Shown piece after piece: positions 1-10,675 of a stretch of 64,000 bases of DNA (position 1 is its first letter; each line of letters opens with the position of its first letter). The notes beneath the pieces were generated by a model. That model was not told the origin of the DNA, did not search any database, and was given only the letters and a program-made list of their open reading frames with translations. The DNA is from Pseudomonas wenzhouensis (GTDB lineage: Bacteria; Pseudomonadota; Gammaproteobacteria; Pseudomonadales; Pseudomonadaceae), in contig NZ_CP072610.1 in assembly GCF_021029445.1 (NCBI RefSeq), positions 3,968,001 to 4,032,000 on the forward strand, in the 5' to 3' direction. Position numbers and translations under genes: made by a program.

Positions 1-648
<648 letters not shown>

Positions 649-769
649 TTACAAGTTTTGCCCAGGGTAAGCGCCCTCAGCAGCCACTCGGTATATCAAG
701 GGTTGCCCCAGGCCGATTTTGGTTATATTTTATACAGTTAATGCACATTCCAAGAAAACGCCTCACGCC

Positions 770-2197
770 ATGACGCAAAATATCCCTAAAGCCCCGCCCT
801 ACCCTAAAAGCCATATCCTGGCTGCTAGCGGTGTCGCTGCGCTGCTGAGCCTGGCTCTGCTGGTGTTTCCTTCGCGTGAAGTCGAAGCGCAGAAAACCTT
901 CCTGGACCTCGACCTTGGTAACGACACCGAGCAGGTCTTGCAGGAAAAAGACGACCTCCGAGCGGACCTGCCAGTACCCGGCACCGGTTCGCCATTCGCC
1001 AAGATCGAGCAAAGCGCGAACACTGCCGAAAACAGCGCAGAAGACGCTGATGAAAACGCCCTAGAAACAGCCGACACCACATCTCCCTCCGCCCCCAACC
1101 ACCACAACATCACAGTCAGCAATGGCGATACGCTTTCTACCGTGTTCGCCAAGGTCGGCCTGAACGCCAATGATCTGCATGAAGCGCTCAATAGCAGTAA
1201 GGACGCCAAGCAATTCAGCCGCCTCAAAGTGGGCCAGGTACTGGACTTCGAACTAAATGAAGACGGCAAGCTGAAAAGCCTGCAGAGCAAGCTCAGCGAT
1301 CTGGAAACCATTCGCCTGAGCCGCACCGATAAAGGCTTCGATTTCCAGCGCGATCTGGTCAAACCTGAAGTGGTCAGCTCCTACAGCCGTGGTGTGATCA
1401 ACAGCTCTCTGTTTCTTTCTGCCAAACGTGCAGGTCTGTCACACGGCCTGACCATGGATCTGGCCAATATCTTTGGTTACGACATCGACTTCGCCATGGA
1501 TATTCGTGAGGGCGACGAGTTCGAAGTGATTTACGAAGAGAAGGTGGTGAACGGCAAACGCGTCGGCACTGGCGACATTCTTTCGGCACGCTTCACCAAT
1601 CGCGGCAAGACCTACACTGCGGTGCGCTACACCAGCAAGCAAGGCACCACCAGTTACTACAGCGCCAGCGGCGAAAGCATGCGCAAGGCCTTCATCCGCA
1701 CCCCCGTGGACTTCGCCCGCATCAGCTCGCGCTTCTCCACTGGCCGCAAGCACCCGATCCTCAACAAGATCCGTGCACACAAGGGCGTTGACTATGCCGC
1801 ACCGCGCGGCACGCCAATCAAGGCTGCCGGCGATGGTCGCGTGACCCTCGCAGGACGTAATGGTGGTTACGGTAATACCGTGATCATCCAGCACGGCCAG
1901 CGCTATCGCACCCTCTACGCGCACATGCAGGGCTTCGCCAAAGGCATTCGCAATGGTGCCAACGTCAAGCAAGGGCAGATCATCGGTTACATCGGCACCA
2001 CCGGCCTGTCCACCGGGCCGCACTTGCACTACGAATTTCAGGTAAACGGCGTACACGTTGACCCGCTTAGCCAGAAACTGCCAATGGCCGACCCCATTGC
2101 GGCAAGCGAGAAACAACGCTTCATGCAACTGAGCAAACCGCTGATGGCACGTATGGACCAGGAAAAGGCCACCATGCTCGCCGCTAACCAGCAGTAA
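770..2197 (+). CDS. Cell-wall metallopeptidase, OapA/LysM-like + M23 (MepM-like)
   Basis: Predicted murein endopeptidase of the periplasm. A membrane anchor or signal segment is seen at about residues 16-36 of 475. A LysM/OapA-like region follows near residues 105-175, then the LytM/M23 domain in the last third. Zinc-ligand motifs are present: HKGVD at about residues 337-341 and HLHYE at 418-422. An upstream in-frame ATG at 719 exists, but the 770 start gives a normal N-terminus and the usual length. The divergent tyrS promoter region (589-769) contains the AT-rich stretch TATATTTTATACA near 724-736, a possible -10. The family cuts peptide cross-links to let the sacculus expand; the exact bond is not known from sequence. 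Confidence 0.9.
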   Translation: MTQNIPKAPPYPKSHILAASGVAALLSLALLVFPSREVEAQKTFLDLDLGNDTEQVLQEKDDLRADLPVPGTGSPFAKIEQSANTAENSAEDADENALETADTTSPSAPNHHNITVSNGDTLSTVFAKVGLNANDLHEALNSSKDAKQFSRLKVGQVLDFELNEDGKLKSLQSKLSDLETIRLSRTDKGFDFQRDLVKPEVVSSYSRGVINSSLFLSAKRAGLSHGLTMDLANIFGYDIDFAMDIREGDEFEVIYEEKVVNGKRVGTGDILSARFTNRGKTYTAVRYTSKQGTTSYYSASGESMRKAFIRTPVDFARISSRFSTGRKHPILNKIRAHKGVDYAAPRGTPIKAAGDGRVTLAGRNGGYGNTVIIQHGQRYRTLYAHMQGFAKGIRNGANVKQGQIIGYIGTTGLSTGPHLHYEFQVNGVHVDPLSQKLPMADPIAASEKQRFMQLSKPLMARMDQEKATMLAANQQ

Positions 2198-3292
<1,095 letters not shown>

Positions 3293-3298
3293 AACGAA

Positions 3299-3323
3299 AA
3301 CGCCGCGCTTCGGGCGCGGCGTT
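3299..3323. terminator. Bidirectional terminator between anmK and erpA
   Basis: A 10-bp perfect stem AACGCCGCGC / GCGCGGCGTT closes a TTCGG loop, with an A-run on the left and T's on the right. It lies between two convergent genes (anmK on + and erpA on -). Confidence 0.8.
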
Positions 3324-3341
3324 GATCATGCAGGCAAGACT

Positions 3342-3692
3342 TCAGATCGAGAAGGACGAGCCGCAACCACAGGTGGTGGTGGCATTGGGATTCTTGATCA
3401 CGAACCGCGACCCCTCCAGCCCCTCCTGATAGTCGACTTCTGAACCCACCAGATACTGGAAGCTCATGGCATCGACCACCAGGCTTACGCCCTCACGCTC
3501 GACGATGGTGTCGTCCTCGGCCAAATCCTCATCGAAGGTGAAGCCATACTGAAAGCCCGAGCAACCACCGCCCGTGACGAACACGCGCAGCTTCAGGCGC
3601 GGATTACCTTCTTCATCGACCAGGGTCTTCACCTTGCTGGCCGCACCTTGGGTAAAGTGCAAGGGGGCAGGGGTGAAGGTTTCGACGCTCAT
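3342..3692 (-). CDS. erpA: Iron-sulfur cluster insertion protein ErpA
   Basis: A-type carrier that delivers Fe-S clusters to apo-proteins. It is 116 residues, the family length. The three conserved cysteines are Cys44 in GGGCSGF and Cys108 and Cys110 in the C-terminal CGCGSSF. An upstream in-frame ATG at 3719 would add nine residues. The ATG at 3692 is preferred because GGGAG lies just upstream and the protein then starts MSVETF as in relatives. It is convergent with anmK and stands alone. Confidence 0.96.
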   Translation of the reverse strand: MSVETFTPAPLHFTQGAASKVKTLVDEEGNPRLKLRVFVTGGGCSGFQYGFTFDEDLAEDDTIVEREGVSLVVDAMSFQYLVGSEVDYQEGLEGSRFVIKNPNATTTCGCGSSFSI

Positions 3693-3818
3693 GCTATAAC
3701 TCCCGGCGCCATGCGCCACACTGCCTTAGCAGACTGTTAAAACTACCAGCATACTGGGCCAGCACGAAAGATGGCCTGATAGGCACGCATTATCCGCTTG
3801 CCCTACGAAATTGGTCAA

Positions 3819-4229
3819 CTATTGCTCATTTTCCAGTGCAGGCGGAAGCTCAAGCGGCCGTTCGCCGTCCTTGAGGTGGCACAGCCGCCCTTCGATCTGT
3901 GCGCCCATGGCCATTTCCATCAGACCGTAATGCAGGTTGCCACGCACTCTGGAGCGTGAACCCAGCTCGAGATGGCCACTGGCGAAGACGTCACCATTGA
4001 CCTCGCCGTCAATGATGATGTGGGGCGCGCGTATCTCACCTTCAACCAGGCCCCCTACACTGACACGCACCAGCCCTTCGCTGGCCAGCAAATTACCGCT
4101 GACTCGACCGTCTACCTGCACCGCGCCCTGAAAACGCATGTCGCCGATCAGTTCGGCGCCAGCAGCAATGAGACTGGTCTTGCCACTGAAACGCTGCAAG
4201 TCGGGTTTGGTCTTGTCTTTACTCCACAT
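3819..4229 (-). CDS. Bactofilin-family polymer-forming protein
   Basis: A protein of 136 residues with the bactofilin (DUF583) right-handed beta-helix. Short hydrophobic-glycine repeats run from about residue 18 to 115, for example RVSGNLLA, GLVEGEIR and GEVNGDVFA. Bactofilins polymerise without nucleotide and act as membrane-associated scaffolds, often for cell-wall enzymes. The gene overlaps the end of the upstream DUF6776 gene by 11 bases, so the two are translationally linked, and DUF6776 in turn overlaps argC. A membrane-anchored coiled-coil partner encoded next to a bactofilin suggests the pair works together at the inner membrane; this is inference. Confidence 0.88.
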   Translation of the reverse strand: MWSKDKTKPDLQRFSGKTSLIAAGAELIGDMRFQGAVQVDGRVSGNLLASEGLVRVSVGGLVEGEIRAPHIIIDGEVNGDVFASGHLELGSRSRVRGNLHYGLMEMAMGAQIEGRLCHLKDGERPLELPPALENEQ

Positions 4230-4962
4230 GGGGGGCTGTTGCTCCTGATTGTATCCATTCGAATGTACGGGTCAGCGCCTTGTCACCCTTGACCTGCGCC
4301 TGCACCTTGACCTGACGCGGCTCGAAGTCTTCGGGCAGGCGTAGCTCGCCAAAACGCCCTGCATCTGGGAAGGACTGAAAATGCTTGAACGAGAAGGCAA
4401 TGCTCTCCTCGCTCACCTCGTCAGACAGCGCAGCCAGCTCCAGCGCGGCCGCTTTGCCATGGTGCTGCCCTTCGACAGTAATGCGTAAATGACCCTGCAG
4501 TGCTTCGTCACCGCTTCCGACGCGACTCATGAGTAGCTTGTAGCGAAAAAGCTGCGGTTCATCTGTGGCTTGCAACTCAAACGTTCGAATCCGGATACCT
4601 TCACGACGACTGGCGGGAGCCAGTACGCCCTTGTAGAAAGCCAGATCCTGCTGCTGCTTGAAAATTTGCTCCTCGAGCAACTTGATGGTGCGCCGATTCT
4701 GCTCCATGGCCTGTTGCGTGACCTTGTCACTGCTACCCACTACGGCAAGACGCTGACGCAGCAACTCCAGCTCCTGCTCCTGCTCGGCAAGCCGGGTCAG
4801 TAACGCCTGCGTGTCCTCGGGCGCGTGCAGGGGCTGCGATTGCGGCCAGTACCATCCCAGGGCAAAGGCCGCCGGAATGCACAACGCCAGCAGCAACAGC
4901 CACCAGCGGCGCCTGCGTTCACGCCGCGGATCGCTGAGGCGAACCTCCCAGCCCGGTGTCAC
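4219..4962 (-). CDS. DUF6776-type membrane-anchored coiled-coil protein
   Basis: A protein of 247 residues with an Arg-rich N-terminus (RRERRRR), one transmembrane helix at about residues 19-37 and then a predicted coiled coil at about 50-105 rich in Glu, Gln and Leu. The rest is a soluble, probably periplasmic domain. The start is GTG in a GTGA overlap with the stop of argC, and the gene overlaps the bactofilin gene downstream. The role is unknown. It resembles the conserved Pseudomonas protein that accompanies argC and the bactofilin gene. Confidence 0.8.
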   Translation of the reverse strand: MTPGWEVRLSDPRRERRRRWWLLLLALCIPAAFALGWYWPQSQPLHAPEDTQALLTRLAEQEQELELLRQRLAVVGSSDKVTQQAMEQNRRTIKLLEEQIFKQQQDLAFYKGVLAPASRREGIRIRTFELQATDEPQLFRYKLLMSRVGSGDEALQGHLRITVEGQHHGKAAALELAALSDEVSEESIAFSFKHFQSFPDAGRFGELRLPEDFEPRQVKVQAQVKGDKALTRTFEWIQSGATAPHVE

Positions 4963-5993
4963 GGCAGCAAGGCCGCGTGTGACAAACCAAGACGCTCATC
5001 GAGGCCGAAGAGGATATTCATGTTCTGCACCGCCTGACCGGAAGCGCCCTTGACCAGGTTGTCGATTACCGACAGTACCACGACCAGATCACCGCCCTGC
5101 GGGCGATGCACGGCGATGCGGCACACGTTGCAGCCACGTACGCTGCGGGTTTCCGGGTGGCTGCCCGCGGGCATTACATCGACGAAGGGCTCATCCGCAT
5201 AACGCTGCTCGAACAACGCCTGCAGATCGACCGAGGTATCGGCCACGCGCGCATAGAGGGTCGCGTGGATGCCACGAATCATTGGCGTCAGGTGCGGGAC
5301 GAAGGTCAGACCGACATCATGACCTGCAGCTTGGCGCAGACCCTGGCGAATTTCCGGCAGGTGGCGATGGCCCTTGACCGAGTAGGCCTTCATGCTCTCG
5401 CCCGCTTCGCAGAACAGCGAGCCAACACTGGCGCCACGACCGGCACCACTGACACCACTTTTGCAGTCGGCGATCAGACTACTCGTTTCGGCCAGGCCCG
5501 CTTCGAGCAACGGGATCAGCCCCAGCTGAGTAGCGGTCGGGTAGCAGCCGGGTACGGCGATCAAGCGCGCAGTCTTGATTGCCTCACGATTGACCTCGGG
5601 CAGACCATACACCGCCTCGCTCAGCAGCTCGGGGGCGCCGTGCGGCTGGCCGTACCACTTGGCCCACTCCTCGGCGTCCTGCAGACGAAAATCGGCGGAC
5701 AGATCGATCACCCGCGTACCGGCAGCGAGCAACTCACCAGCCAGGGCATGGGCCACACCATGCGGGGTGGCGAAGAACACCACATCGCAAGCGCCCAGCG
5801 TCGCAACGTCCGGCACGCTGAAGGCGAGATCAGGGTAGTGGCCGCGCAGATTGGGATACATCTCGTCGACACGCAGGCCGGCCTCGGAGCGGGAAGTGAT
5901 CACGGTCACCTCTGCCTGCGGGTGTTGCGCCAGCAGACGCAGCAGTTCGACACCGGTGTAGCCCGTGCCGCCGACGATACCGACCTTGATCAT
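4959..5993 (-). CDS. argC: N-acetyl-gamma-glutamyl-phosphate reductase
   Basis: Third step of arginine synthesis: NADPH reduction of N-acetylglutamyl-phosphate to the semialdehyde. It is 344 residues with the dinucleotide-binding motif GGTGYTG at residues 8-14 and catalytic Cys150 in VPGCYPTA. The reading frame extends upstream to 6059, but the ATG at 5993 gives the normal N-terminus MIKVGIVGG. It heads an operon with the DUF6776 and bactofilin genes, overlapping the former in GTGA. That is a notable pairing of an amino-acid enzyme with scaffold genes. Confidence 0.96.
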   Translation of the reverse strand: MIKVGIVGGTGYTGVELLRLLAQHPQAEVTVITSRSEAGLRVDEMYPNLRGHYPDLAFSVPDVATLGACDVVFFATPHGVAHALAGELLAAGTRVIDLSADFRLQDAEEWAKWYGQPHGAPELLSEAVYGLPEVNREAIKTARLIAVPGCYPTATQLGLIPLLEAGLAETSSLIADCKSGVSGAGRGASVGSLFCEAGESMKAYSVKGHRHLPEIRQGLRQAAGHDVGLTFVPHLTPMIRGIHATLYARVADTSVDLQALFEQRYADEPFVDVMPAGSHPETRSVRGCNVCRIAVHRPQGGDLVVVLSVIDNLVKGASGQAVQNMNILFGLDERLGLSHAALLP

Positions 5994-6128
5994 CACTTGC
6001 CCCTTTGCAAAATCCATTGGAAAGCTGCCGATGATAAAGCCGCATCGGCCAAGCTCCAACCTCAGAGGTGACGCAGACCGTCGCCTAGCTCTACTATCGA
6101 GAACGTTTTTTCAGTGTGAGACGTGAAA

Positions 6129-6557
6129 ATGCTCTATCTCTGGCTCAAGGCCCTGCACATCATCGCCATGGTCTGCTGGTTCGCCGGCCTGTTCTACCTG
6201 CCGCGCCTGTTCGTCTATCACGCCATGAGCAACGACACCACCAGCCACGAGCGCTTCTGCATCATGGAACGCAAGCTGTATCGCGGCATCATGATCCCGT
6301 CGATGATCGCCACCCTGGGCTTGGGCATCTGGTTGCTCAGCCTCAATTCGGCGTACTACTTCACGCAAGGCTGGATGCACGCCAAGCTCACCCTGGTGGT
6401 GGCGCTGGTGATTTATCACCATCTCTGCGGTGCTCAGCTCAAACGCTTCGCTCGCGGCGAGAACAGCCGCAGTCACGTGTTCTATCGTTGGTTCAATGAG
6501 GCTCCGGTACTAGCACTGCTGGGTATCGTCATTCTGGTTGTCGTGCGCCCCTTCTGA
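6129..6557 (+). CDS. hemJ: Protoporphyrinogen oxidase HemJ-like membrane protein
   Basis: A small integral membrane protein of 142 residues with four predicted helices, matching the HemJ (UPF0093) family that oxidises protoporphyrinogen IX to protoporphyrin IX in haem synthesis. The early histidine in LKALHIIAMVCWFAGLFYLP and the block MHAKL are conserved family features. A GTG at 6123 in the same frame is an alternative start. The ATG at 6129 gives the typical MLYLWLKA beginning. The next gene begins 10 bases downstream, so the two are probably co-transcribed. Confidence 0.88.
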   Translation: MLYLWLKALHIIAMVCWFAGLFYLPRLFVYHAMSNDTTSHERFCIMERKLYRGIMIPSMIATLGLGIWLLSLNSAYYFTQGWMHAKLTLVVALVIYHHLCGAQLKRFARGENSRSHVFYRWFNEAPVLALLGIVILVVVRPF

Positions 6558-6567
6558 GGACTTCGCC

Positions 6568-7530
6568 ATGTCGCTGCCTGCCTTGCTCGAACAACGTCTG
6601 CGCCTGCCGCTGGTGGCTGCACCGATGTTCCTGGTGTCCAACCCGGTCCTGGTCAGTGCCTGCTGCAACAGTGGTATCGTTGGCAGCTTTCCAGCCCTGA
6701 ACCAGCGCGAGAGCGCCGGTTTCGCCGCCTGGCTCGACGAGATCGAAGCCCGCCTCTCGGCTGACGCCGCGCCCTTCGCCGTCAACCTGATCGTGCATAA
6801 CAGCAACCCACGGTTGCAGGCGGATCTGGCCATCTGCGTCGAGCGCCGCGTGCCCATCGTTATCACCAGCCTGGGCGCGGTAAAGGAAGTAGTCGACGCG
6901 GTGCATAGCTACGGTGGCCTGGTATTCCATGACGTAACCACCCGTCGACATGCCGAGAAAGCCGCCGAAGCGGGCGTCGACGGACTGATTGCCGTAGCCG
7001 CTGGCGCGGGCGGCCACGCCGGTACCTGGAGCCCCTTCGCTCTGCTGGCCGAGATTCGTCAGTTCTTCGACAAGACCGTACTGCTGTCCGGTTGCCTCAA
7101 TCACGGCCACGAAATCCTCGCGGCGCAGTTGCTCGGCGCCGACCTGGCCTATATGGGTACGCGCTTTATCGCCACGACCGAGAACAATGCGTCAGCCGAT
7201 TACAAGGCGATGATTCTCGAAGCGCGGGCTGCCGACATCATCCATACGCCAGCCGTGTCCGGCGTGCCAGCCAGCTTTATGCGCCAGAGCCTGGAACAGG
7301 CCGGCTACGACCTGAAACAGCTGCAGAACAAGGCCGATATCAATTACGGCGAAAAGCTCAAGCCGATGGACGAAGAAGCCAAAGCCTGGAAAACCGTGTG
7401 GTCGGCCGGCCAGGGCGTCGGCGGCATCGACGATCTGCCCTCGGTGCAGGCGCTGGTCACGCGGCTCGATAGCGAATACCGTGCCGCCCTGACACGCAGC
7501 CAGCAACTGGGCCAACGCTGGCCGCGATGA
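6568..7530 (+). CDS. Nitronate monooxygenase-like (2-nitropropane dioxygenase) flavoprotein
   Basis: An FMN-dependent TIM-barrel enzyme of 320 residues. The N-terminus LRLPLVAAPMFLVSNP and the phosphate-binding block AAGAGGHAG are typical of NMO-type proteins, which oxidise alkyl nitronates. The true substrate of this member cannot be read from the sequence. The start at 6568 follows a GAGGA ribosome site, and an upstream in-frame start at 6538 falls inside hemJ. It overlaps the next gene in ATGA. Confidence 0.85.
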   Translation: MSLPALLEQRLRLPLVAAPMFLVSNPVLVSACCNSGIVGSFPALNQRESAGFAAWLDEIEARLSADAAPFAVNLIVHNSNPRLQADLAICVERRVPIVITSLGAVKEVVDAVHSYGGLVFHDVTTRRHAEKAAEAGVDGLIAVAAGAGGHAGTWSPFALLAEIRQFFDKTVLLSGCLNHGHEILAAQLLGADLAYMGTRFIATTENNASADYKAMILEARAADIIHTPAVSGVPASFMRQSLEQAGYDLKQLQNKADINYGEKLKPMDEEAKAWKTVWSAGQGVGGIDDLPSVQALVTRLDSEYRAALTRSQQLGQRWPR

Positions 7531-8789
7531 AACGTCGCCACCTGCTCGGGTTGGGTGCGCTCGGCCTGCTTGGCGGCTGGGCTCTGCGGCCAACTGATCG
7601 AGGCCGCGAGCATGATGTCTATTTCGCCGCGCTCAACCGGCATCTGCAACGTGATGGCGATGGCCTGCCCACGCTGCTGCTCGATCTGGACAGGCTCGAC
7701 GCCAACGCCGATCTGCTGGCTGCCCGACTGGGTGGCCGTCTTCAGTTGCGCCTGGTGGCCAAGTCGCTGGCCAGCATTGGCCTGCTGGAGTACCTGGCCA
7801 AGCGCCTTCAGACTCAGCGCTTCATGGTCTTTCATCAACCACAGCTCAATCGTCTGGCCAGAAGCTTTGCCCAGGCTGATCTGCTGCTCGGCAAGCCCAT
7901 GCCGGTTGCTGCTGCACTGAATTTCTATCGCCAGCTACCGCACCATCTGGATTTCGACCCCGACCGTCAGGTGACCTGGCTGATCGACAGCCAGCAGCGC
8001 CTGATGGAGTATGTCGAGCTGGCCAAGGCACTGGGGCGACCGCTGCGCATCGCTCTGGAAATCGACATCGGCCTGAAGCGCGGCGGTTTCGGCACGCCAC
8101 AGGCACTGGCTGAGGCCATGCAGCAGTTGCGCCACCTACCGGCACTGACGCTGCAAGGGCTGATGGGTTATGACGCGCATGTCGCCAACAACCCGCCCTG
8201 GCAGGGCCAGTTACAAGCACTGCGCGATGCGGATGCGCGCTATCGCCAATTCATCAGCAGCGCACAGACATTCACCGAGCTATGGCCGGCCGAGCCGCTG
8301 CTCAATGGTGGCGGCAGCCTGACTTACCGGCTGCACGCCCAGCAGCAGACGTCCCTGAACGAGGTTGCCGTCGGCTCCGCCCTGCTCAAACCTGCAGCGT
8401 TCGATACAGCGCTACTGGACGAGCATCAGCCCGCGCTGTGGATTGCCAGCCCCGTGCTCAAGGCACTCGATGGCGCCCTGCCCTATGCGCAGTCGCTGCA
8501 ACCACTACTGAAGGCCTGGAACCCCAACCGCCAGCACGCCTACTACCTGTACGGCGGTCGCTGGCCGGCACAACCGGTTTCACCCGCCGGGCTCGACTAC
8601 GACAAGCTGTACGGTCGCAGCGCCAATCAGGAGCGCCTGATCGGCAGCGCGACCACACAGCTGACTGACCGGGACTGGGTATTTCTGCGCCCGGCGATCA
8701 GCGAAGGCCTGCTCGATGATTTCAGCGAATTACGTCTACTACGCCGCGGCCAGCTGGTCGGCCGTTGGGGCACAATTGGCAACGCCTGA
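7527..8789 (+). CDS. Alanine-racemase-fold PLP protein (D-threonine-aldolase/DSD1-like)
   Basis: A protein of 420 residues that begins MKRRHLLGLGALGLLGGWAL, which reads as a signal or membrane segment with a weak twin-arginine look. The barrel follows. The PLP lysine is probably Lys79 in RLVAKSL, in the position seen in D-threonine aldolase/D-serine dehydratase relatives. GLMGYDAHV and GGGS are further family blocks. It overlaps the NMO-like gene in ATGA, so both are likely made together. The reaction is unknown. An exported PLP enzyme would be unusual, so the N-terminal segment may instead be a membrane anchor. Confidence 0.72.
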   Translation: MKRRHLLGLGALGLLGGWALRPTDRGREHDVYFAALNRHLQRDGDGLPTLLLDLDRLDANADLLAARLGGRLQLRLVAKSLASIGLLEYLAKRLQTQRFMVFHQPQLNRLARSFAQADLLLGKPMPVAAALNFYRQLPHHLDFDPDRQVTWLIDSQQRLMEYVELAKALGRPLRIALEIDIGLKRGGFGTPQALAEAMQQLRHLPALTLQGLMGYDAHVANNPPWQGQLQALRDADARYRQFISSAQTFTELWPAEPLLNGGGSLTYRLHAQQQTSLNEVAVGSALLKPAAFDTALLDEHQPALWIASPVLKALDGALPYAQSLQPLLKAWNPNRQHAYYLYGGRWPAQPVSPAGLDYDKLYGRSANQERLIGSATTQLTDRDWVFLRPAISEGLLDDFSELRLLRRGQLVGRWGTIGNA

Positions 8790-8908
8790 ATTTCCCAACT
8801 GCGGCACGTCAGGCTGCTTGTATATTGGCCGTGCGGCACTCTAGGCTTATGCCTCGCCTGCCAACAGGACGCGCCATTCCCCCTCTTCCCGCCGACAAGG
8901 AAGCCCGC

Positions 8909-9877
8909 ATGAACCAACCGCGCTACAAGATAGTGTTCGACGGCCAGCTGATGCCCGAAGCCTCACTGGAAACAGTCAAGGAAAACCTGACTCGCCTGTT
9001 CAAAAGCGACCGGGCACGCATCGACAGCCTGTTCAGCGGAGCCTCGGTCGCGCTCAAGCGTGATCTAGGCGAGAGCGAGGCGGAGCAGTACCTGAACGCC
9101 CTGCAGAAGGCCGGCGCCCATGTACGCAAGGAGCTGGATCAGGCGGCCAGCCTTAGCCTGGTGCCGACCGAGGCGGAAATCGTCGAGGCTGATCAGGCCG
9201 CTACGCCAAACATGCGCTGTCCGAAGTGCGGCCATGAACAAGCCAAGGCGGCTGAATGTTCCGCCTGCGGCATCATCATCGAGAAATACCTCGCGCGTCA
9301 GGCACAGTTGGCCGAGGCTGCACCAGTGCCAGTTGTCGCAGCAGTTGCGGCTGGCGCATCGCCGTATGCACCGCCACAGGCCAATGTCGCCGAACAACTG
9401 CCGCAGTATTCGGAGCTCAAGGTATTCAGCGTCAACGGTCGGATCGGCCGGGTACGTTACCTGGGCTGGACCATGGCCATGCTGCTGTGCATGTTGCCGC
9501 TGGCGCTGCTGTTCGCCGGCGTCTCGGTCATGTCCAGTGCATTGGGCACACTGGTCATGGCTGTCGGGGTGATCGCCATGATCGTCATCGGTGTATTCAT
9601 CGGCGTCCAGCGCCTGCACGACATGGGCTGGTCCGGCTGGCTCTGGCTGCTCAATTTTGTCCCCGTCATCGGTAGCGTATTCGCCCTGCTGATGCTGATC
9701 ATTCCCGGTACCCAGGGCGTCAACCGTTACGGCCCGCCACCACCGCCGAACAGCACCGGCGTCAAGGTTCTGGCCTGGTTGTTCCTGCTGGTGCCCATCA
9801 GCGGCATCGTCGCTGCCATTGCCCTGCCCCAGTATCAGAGCTATGTCGAGCGGGCCGCCGAGTATCAGGAGCAATAA
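8909..9877 (+). CDS. Zinc-ribbon + DUF805 membrane protein
   Basis: A protein of 322 residues with three parts. Residues 1-95 are a soluble domain starting MNQPRYKIVFDG. A zinc ribbon follows with Cys104-x2-Cys107 and Cys117-x2-Cys120. The C-terminal third is a DUF805 membrane domain with several helices and the family block RIGRVRYLGW. After the last helix the tail resembles a pilin-like end (ALPQYQSYVERA). The start at 8909 was chosen over the longer frame from 8765 because it removes a non-conserved extension that overlaps the preceding gene. Function is unknown. It is followed after 9 bases by the SDR gene. Confidence 0.78.
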   Translation: MNQPRYKIVFDGQLMPEASLETVKENLTRLFKSDRARIDSLFSGASVALKRDLGESEAEQYLNALQKAGAHVRKELDQAASLSLVPTEAEIVEADQAATPNMRCPKCGHEQAKAAECSACGIIIEKYLARQAQLAEAAPVPVVAAVAAGASPYAPPQANVAEQLPQYSELKVFSVNGRIGRVRYLGWTMAMLLCMLPLALLFAGVSVMSSALGTLVMAVGVIAMIVIGVFIGVQRLHDMGWSGWLWLLNFVPVIGSVFALLMLIIPGTQGVNRYGPPPPPNSTGVKVLAWLFLLVPISGIVAAIALPQYQSYVERAAEYQEQ

Positions 9878-9886
9878 TCTCCGACC

Positions 9887-10675
9887 ATGCGCAGTTATGC
9901 ATTGATCACTGGCGCCTCCAGTGGCATCGGTCTGGCGCTGGCCGAAGCCCTGGCGCGCCGGGGGCGCAACCTGATTCTGGTGGCCCGCCGACGTGACGCC
10001 CTGGAGAGTATCGCCTGTGAACTGGCCCAACGCTTCGGCGTCGAGGTGCTGTTTCGTCTCTGTGACCTCAGCGAGCCCCTGCAGCTGTCCGGCCTGTTAC
10101 TGGAGCTGGAGGAAGGCCAGTGGCCTATCGATCTGCTGGTGAACAACGCCGGCCTGGGCTGCGCCGGCGCTTTCGTGGAGCAGGACTGGACTCGCGAGCG
10201 GGAGCAGCTGGAAGTCAACGTGCTGGCGCTGACCCGACTGTGTCACGCGCTCGGTTTGCGCATGGCCGAACACGGCGGTGGGCAGATCCTCAACGTCGCC
10301 TCGGTCGCAGCCTTTCAACCGGGGCCCTGGATGAGCAGTTACTGCGCCAGCAAGACCTATGTCCTGCATTTTTCCGAAGGCCTTCGCGAAGAATTGAAAG
10401 GCCGTGGCGTGCGCGTTTCGGTGCTCTGCCCCGGCCCGACGCATAGTGCTTTTTTCCGCAGTGCGCAGATGGACGTCACACGCCTCAGTGCCGGCAAACT
10501 GATGATGAGCGCCGAAGAAGTCGCATTGATCACCGTTCGTGCCTTGGAAAAGAACCGCGCCCTTATCATCCCAGGCTGGCGCAATCGCCTGCTGACCCTG
10601 AGCCCACGCCTGGCGCCGCGCTGGCTGGTGCGCAAACTCAGTGCTCGCCTGATCCGTCCCTTCACCGGCGCCTGA
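9887..10675 (+). CDS. Short-chain dehydrogenase/reductase
   Basis: A classical SDR of 262 residues. The cofactor motif TGASSGIG is at residues 8-15, NNAG at 86-89 and the catalytic YxxxK at Tyr152/Lys156 (YCASK). An Arg-rich stretch after the second strand (ARRRD) favours NADP(H). The C-terminus is basic with hydrophobic patches. The substrate cannot be named from sequence. It is convergent with the AAA+ ATPase gene, whose stop abuts it. Confidence 0.88.
   Translation: MRSYALITGASSGIGLALAEALARRGRNLILVARRRDALESIACELAQRFGVEVLFRLCDLSEPLQLSGLLLELEEGQWPIDLLVNNAGLGCAGAFVEQDWTREREQLEVNVLALTRLCHALGLRMAEHGGGQILNVASVAAFQPGPWMSSYCASKTYVLHFSEGLREELKGRGVRVSVLCPGPTHSAFFRSAQMDVTRLSAGKLMMSAEEVALITVRALEKNRALIIPGWRNRLLTLSPRLAPRWLVRKLSARLIRPFTGA

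Noticed and set aside
703..736. Sigma-70 promoter TTGCCC / TATATT upstream of the M23 peptidase gene
   Set aside because: The spacing between the boxes is only about 15 bases and other AT-rich choices exist, so it is mentioned only as a possible -10 region.
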